Positions 6,828 to 7,435 of a DNA stretch of 7,435 bases are shown one piece after another; positions within the stretch are counted from its first letter, which is position 1, and every line of letters starts with the position of its first letter. The notes beneath the pieces were generated by a model. It did not search any database. It saw nothing but the letters and a program-made list of their open reading frames with translations, and was not told where the DNA came from. The DNA is from Spirochaetia bacterium (GTDB taxonomy: Bacteria; Spirochaetota; Spirochaetia; Treponematales; Breznakiellaceae). Location: positions 1 through 7,435 of the forward strand of contig BOAV01000110.1 in assembly GCA_026002045.1 (NCBI GenBank), given 5' to 3'. A program made the translations under genes and the position numbers.

Positions 6828-6985
6828 TGCGCCCGCATACACAGACACGGAGGAGGGAGGGGAAACGCCTGTTCGGTCCCGCTCGGCCCTGCGGGCCTCA
6901 TTCAAGTGACCTCACAGTCGTTTCCCCTCCCTCCTCCTGTCCGTGGTGGCTCCGCTGTGGGGAAGCGCGGGGTACGGTTAAATAA
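6824..6985 (+). CDS. Doubtful 53-residue ORF spanning the intergenic hairpin
   Basis: The ORF starts ATGATG overlapping the regulator stop and ends TAA at 6983-6985. The overlap style fits the operon, and AGGAGG at 6806-6811 lies upstream, but 12 nt before the ATG is a long spacing. The product begins MMRPHTQTRR and is rich in Arg, Pro, Cys and Trp with no recognisable domain. Most of it is encoded by the two arms and the loop of a long inverted repeat, so its composition looks imposed by DNA or RNA structure. Probably not a real protein. Confidence 0.15.
   Translation: MMRPHTQTRRREGKRLFGPARPCGPHSSDLTVVSPPSSCPWWLRCGEARGTVK
6840..6945. repeat. Long inverted repeat / hairpin between regulator and protease genes
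   Basis: Arm GGAGGAGGGAGGGGAAACG (6849-6867) is perfectly complementary to 6919-6937. With one bulged C (6848) and one A/C mismatch, the pairing extends to 6840 and 6945, giving about 26 base pairs around a 51-nt loop. The loop holds a smaller stem, GGCCC (6885-6889) with GGGCC (6893-6897). One strand of the arm is all purine except at its inner end and has four G runs. No T run follows, so it is not an ordinary intrinsic terminator. It could be an mRNA processing or stability element, a regulator binding region, or a small palindromic mobile repeat. Confidence 0.85.
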
Positions 6986-6992
6986 CAATTGA

Positions 6993-7000
6993 AAGGAGGT
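6993..7000 (+). promoter_or_regulatory. Strong Shine-Dalgarno for the prohead protease
   Basis: AAGGAGGT is complementary to the 16S rRNA 3' end over eight bases and ends 8 nt before ATG 7009. It is the strongest ribosome binding site in the window and fits independent, high translation of the head genes after the 181-nt gap. Confidence 0.85.
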
Positions 7001-7008
7001 AAAGAATA

Positions 7009-7435
7009 ATGATACTGCGGACTAAGAACGGAGAATTTAGGGAAGTGAATGGTGAGGGATTTTTGGAATTCCTGGGGGTAAAAGGTGAGGGGCAGCCGGT
7101 TAAGGTATCGTCTGATATTGAATTGATCGCCCCGGCTCCTTTTGCTCTTTCTGATGGGGAAGGCGGCGGCGGTGTGCCGTGGGTGTTCTCAACCTTTGAC
7201 CTGGACCGCATGAGTGAGCGGATTGATCCGGCGGGTTGGGATTTTTCGTGTTACCTGAAAAATCCAGTGATCCAGTGGGCGCATTGCTTTGATATTCCGG
7301 CGATTGGCAGGGCGGAGAATATTGTTGCGGATGACAAGGGGCTGCGGGGGTCCATCATTTTCAACAGTAAAGAATTTGATCCTTTCGGTTGGGGTATCGG
7401 GGAACGGGTCAAGGCTAATTATTTCTTTTTCTCTC
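7009..7435 (+). CDS. Prohead maturation protease, 5' part (cut by window end)
   Basis: The HK97-type prohead protease (serine peptidase family S78 type) removes scaffold segments from the capsid precursor during head assembly. The first 142 residues are visible. After a roughly 55-residue lead ending in a Gly-rich stretch (GEGGGG), the protease core begins: VFSTFDLDRMSERIDPAGWD (59-78), CYLKNPVIQWAHCFDIPAIG (81-100), DDKGLRGSIIFNS. His92 in QWAHCF matches the catalytic His of 'WAH' motifs. Ser142, the last full codon, follows KANYFFF and aligns with the expected 'nafSvGf' nucleophile region, so the active site straddles the window edge. The major capsid gene would be expected just downstream. 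The position after the portal gene is canonical. Confidence 0.88.
   Translation, partial: MILRTKNGEFREVNGEGFLEFLGVKGEGQPVKVSSDIELIAPAPFALSDGEGGGGVPWVFSTFDLDRMSERIDPAGWDFSCYLKNPVIQWAHCFDIPAIGRAENIVADDKGLRGSIIFNSKEFDPFGWGIGERVKANYFFFS

Noticed and set aside
6978..7211. Minus-strand open frame over the protease start
   Set aside because: It is Ser/Pro-rich with no domain and is antisense to a clear prohead protease with a strong ribosome binding site.

Overview
The window shows the left end of a temperate tailed-phage (caudovirus) prophage next to a bacterial chromosomal gene. All genes lie on the + strand. Moderate GC, Shine-Dalgarno-led genes and the style of the integrase N-terminus suggest a bacterium, possibly a Treponema-like spirochaete. 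That host guess comes from recalled family resemblance only and is weak. There is no rRNA, tRNA or other taxonomic marker here.

Layout. (1) Positions 8-1170 hold a major facilitator superfamily transporter. It looks like a host gene and is broken by an apparent 1-nt loss in a G run near 1077. (2) Positions 1171-1396 are a non-coding junction. It contains the first copy of a 27-bp palindromic repeat (1245-1271) and a possible extended -10. (3) Positions 1397-2629 encode a complete tyrosine recombinase (integrase), closed by a strong intrinsic terminator at 2656-2692. (4) The second exact copy of the repeat is at 2716-2742, so the integrase transcription unit sits between two direct copies. (5) From 2789 a tightly packed operon begins: an excisionase-type winged-HTH protein, a terminase small-subunit-like protein, the terminase large subunit, an HK97-type portal protein, and a LuxR/NarL-type regulator with a degenerate receiver domain. 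Successive genes overlap by 4-8 nt or are 2 nt apart. (6) Positions 6828-7008 are an intergenic segment built around a long purine/pyrimidine-armed hairpin. (7) From 7009 a prohead protease starts behind a very strong Shine-Dalgarno and runs off the window.

How the parts work together. The integrase would catalyse integration and excision. The HTH protein could be its directionality factor, a regulator, or the DNA-recognition part of the packaging machine. TerS-like protein, TerL, portal and protease are the standard DNA-packaging and head-assembly module in the usual order. The LuxR-type protein between portal and protease is the odd member. Its receiver lacks the phosphorylation-site residues, so it probably acts without phosphorelay input. 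No repressor, replication or lysis genes lie between the integrase and the packaging genes. They must be elsewhere, or the element is reduced.

The most interesting points are the duplicated palindrome around the integrase, the degenerate response regulator inside a head-morphogenesis operon, and the structured gap between it and the protease gene.
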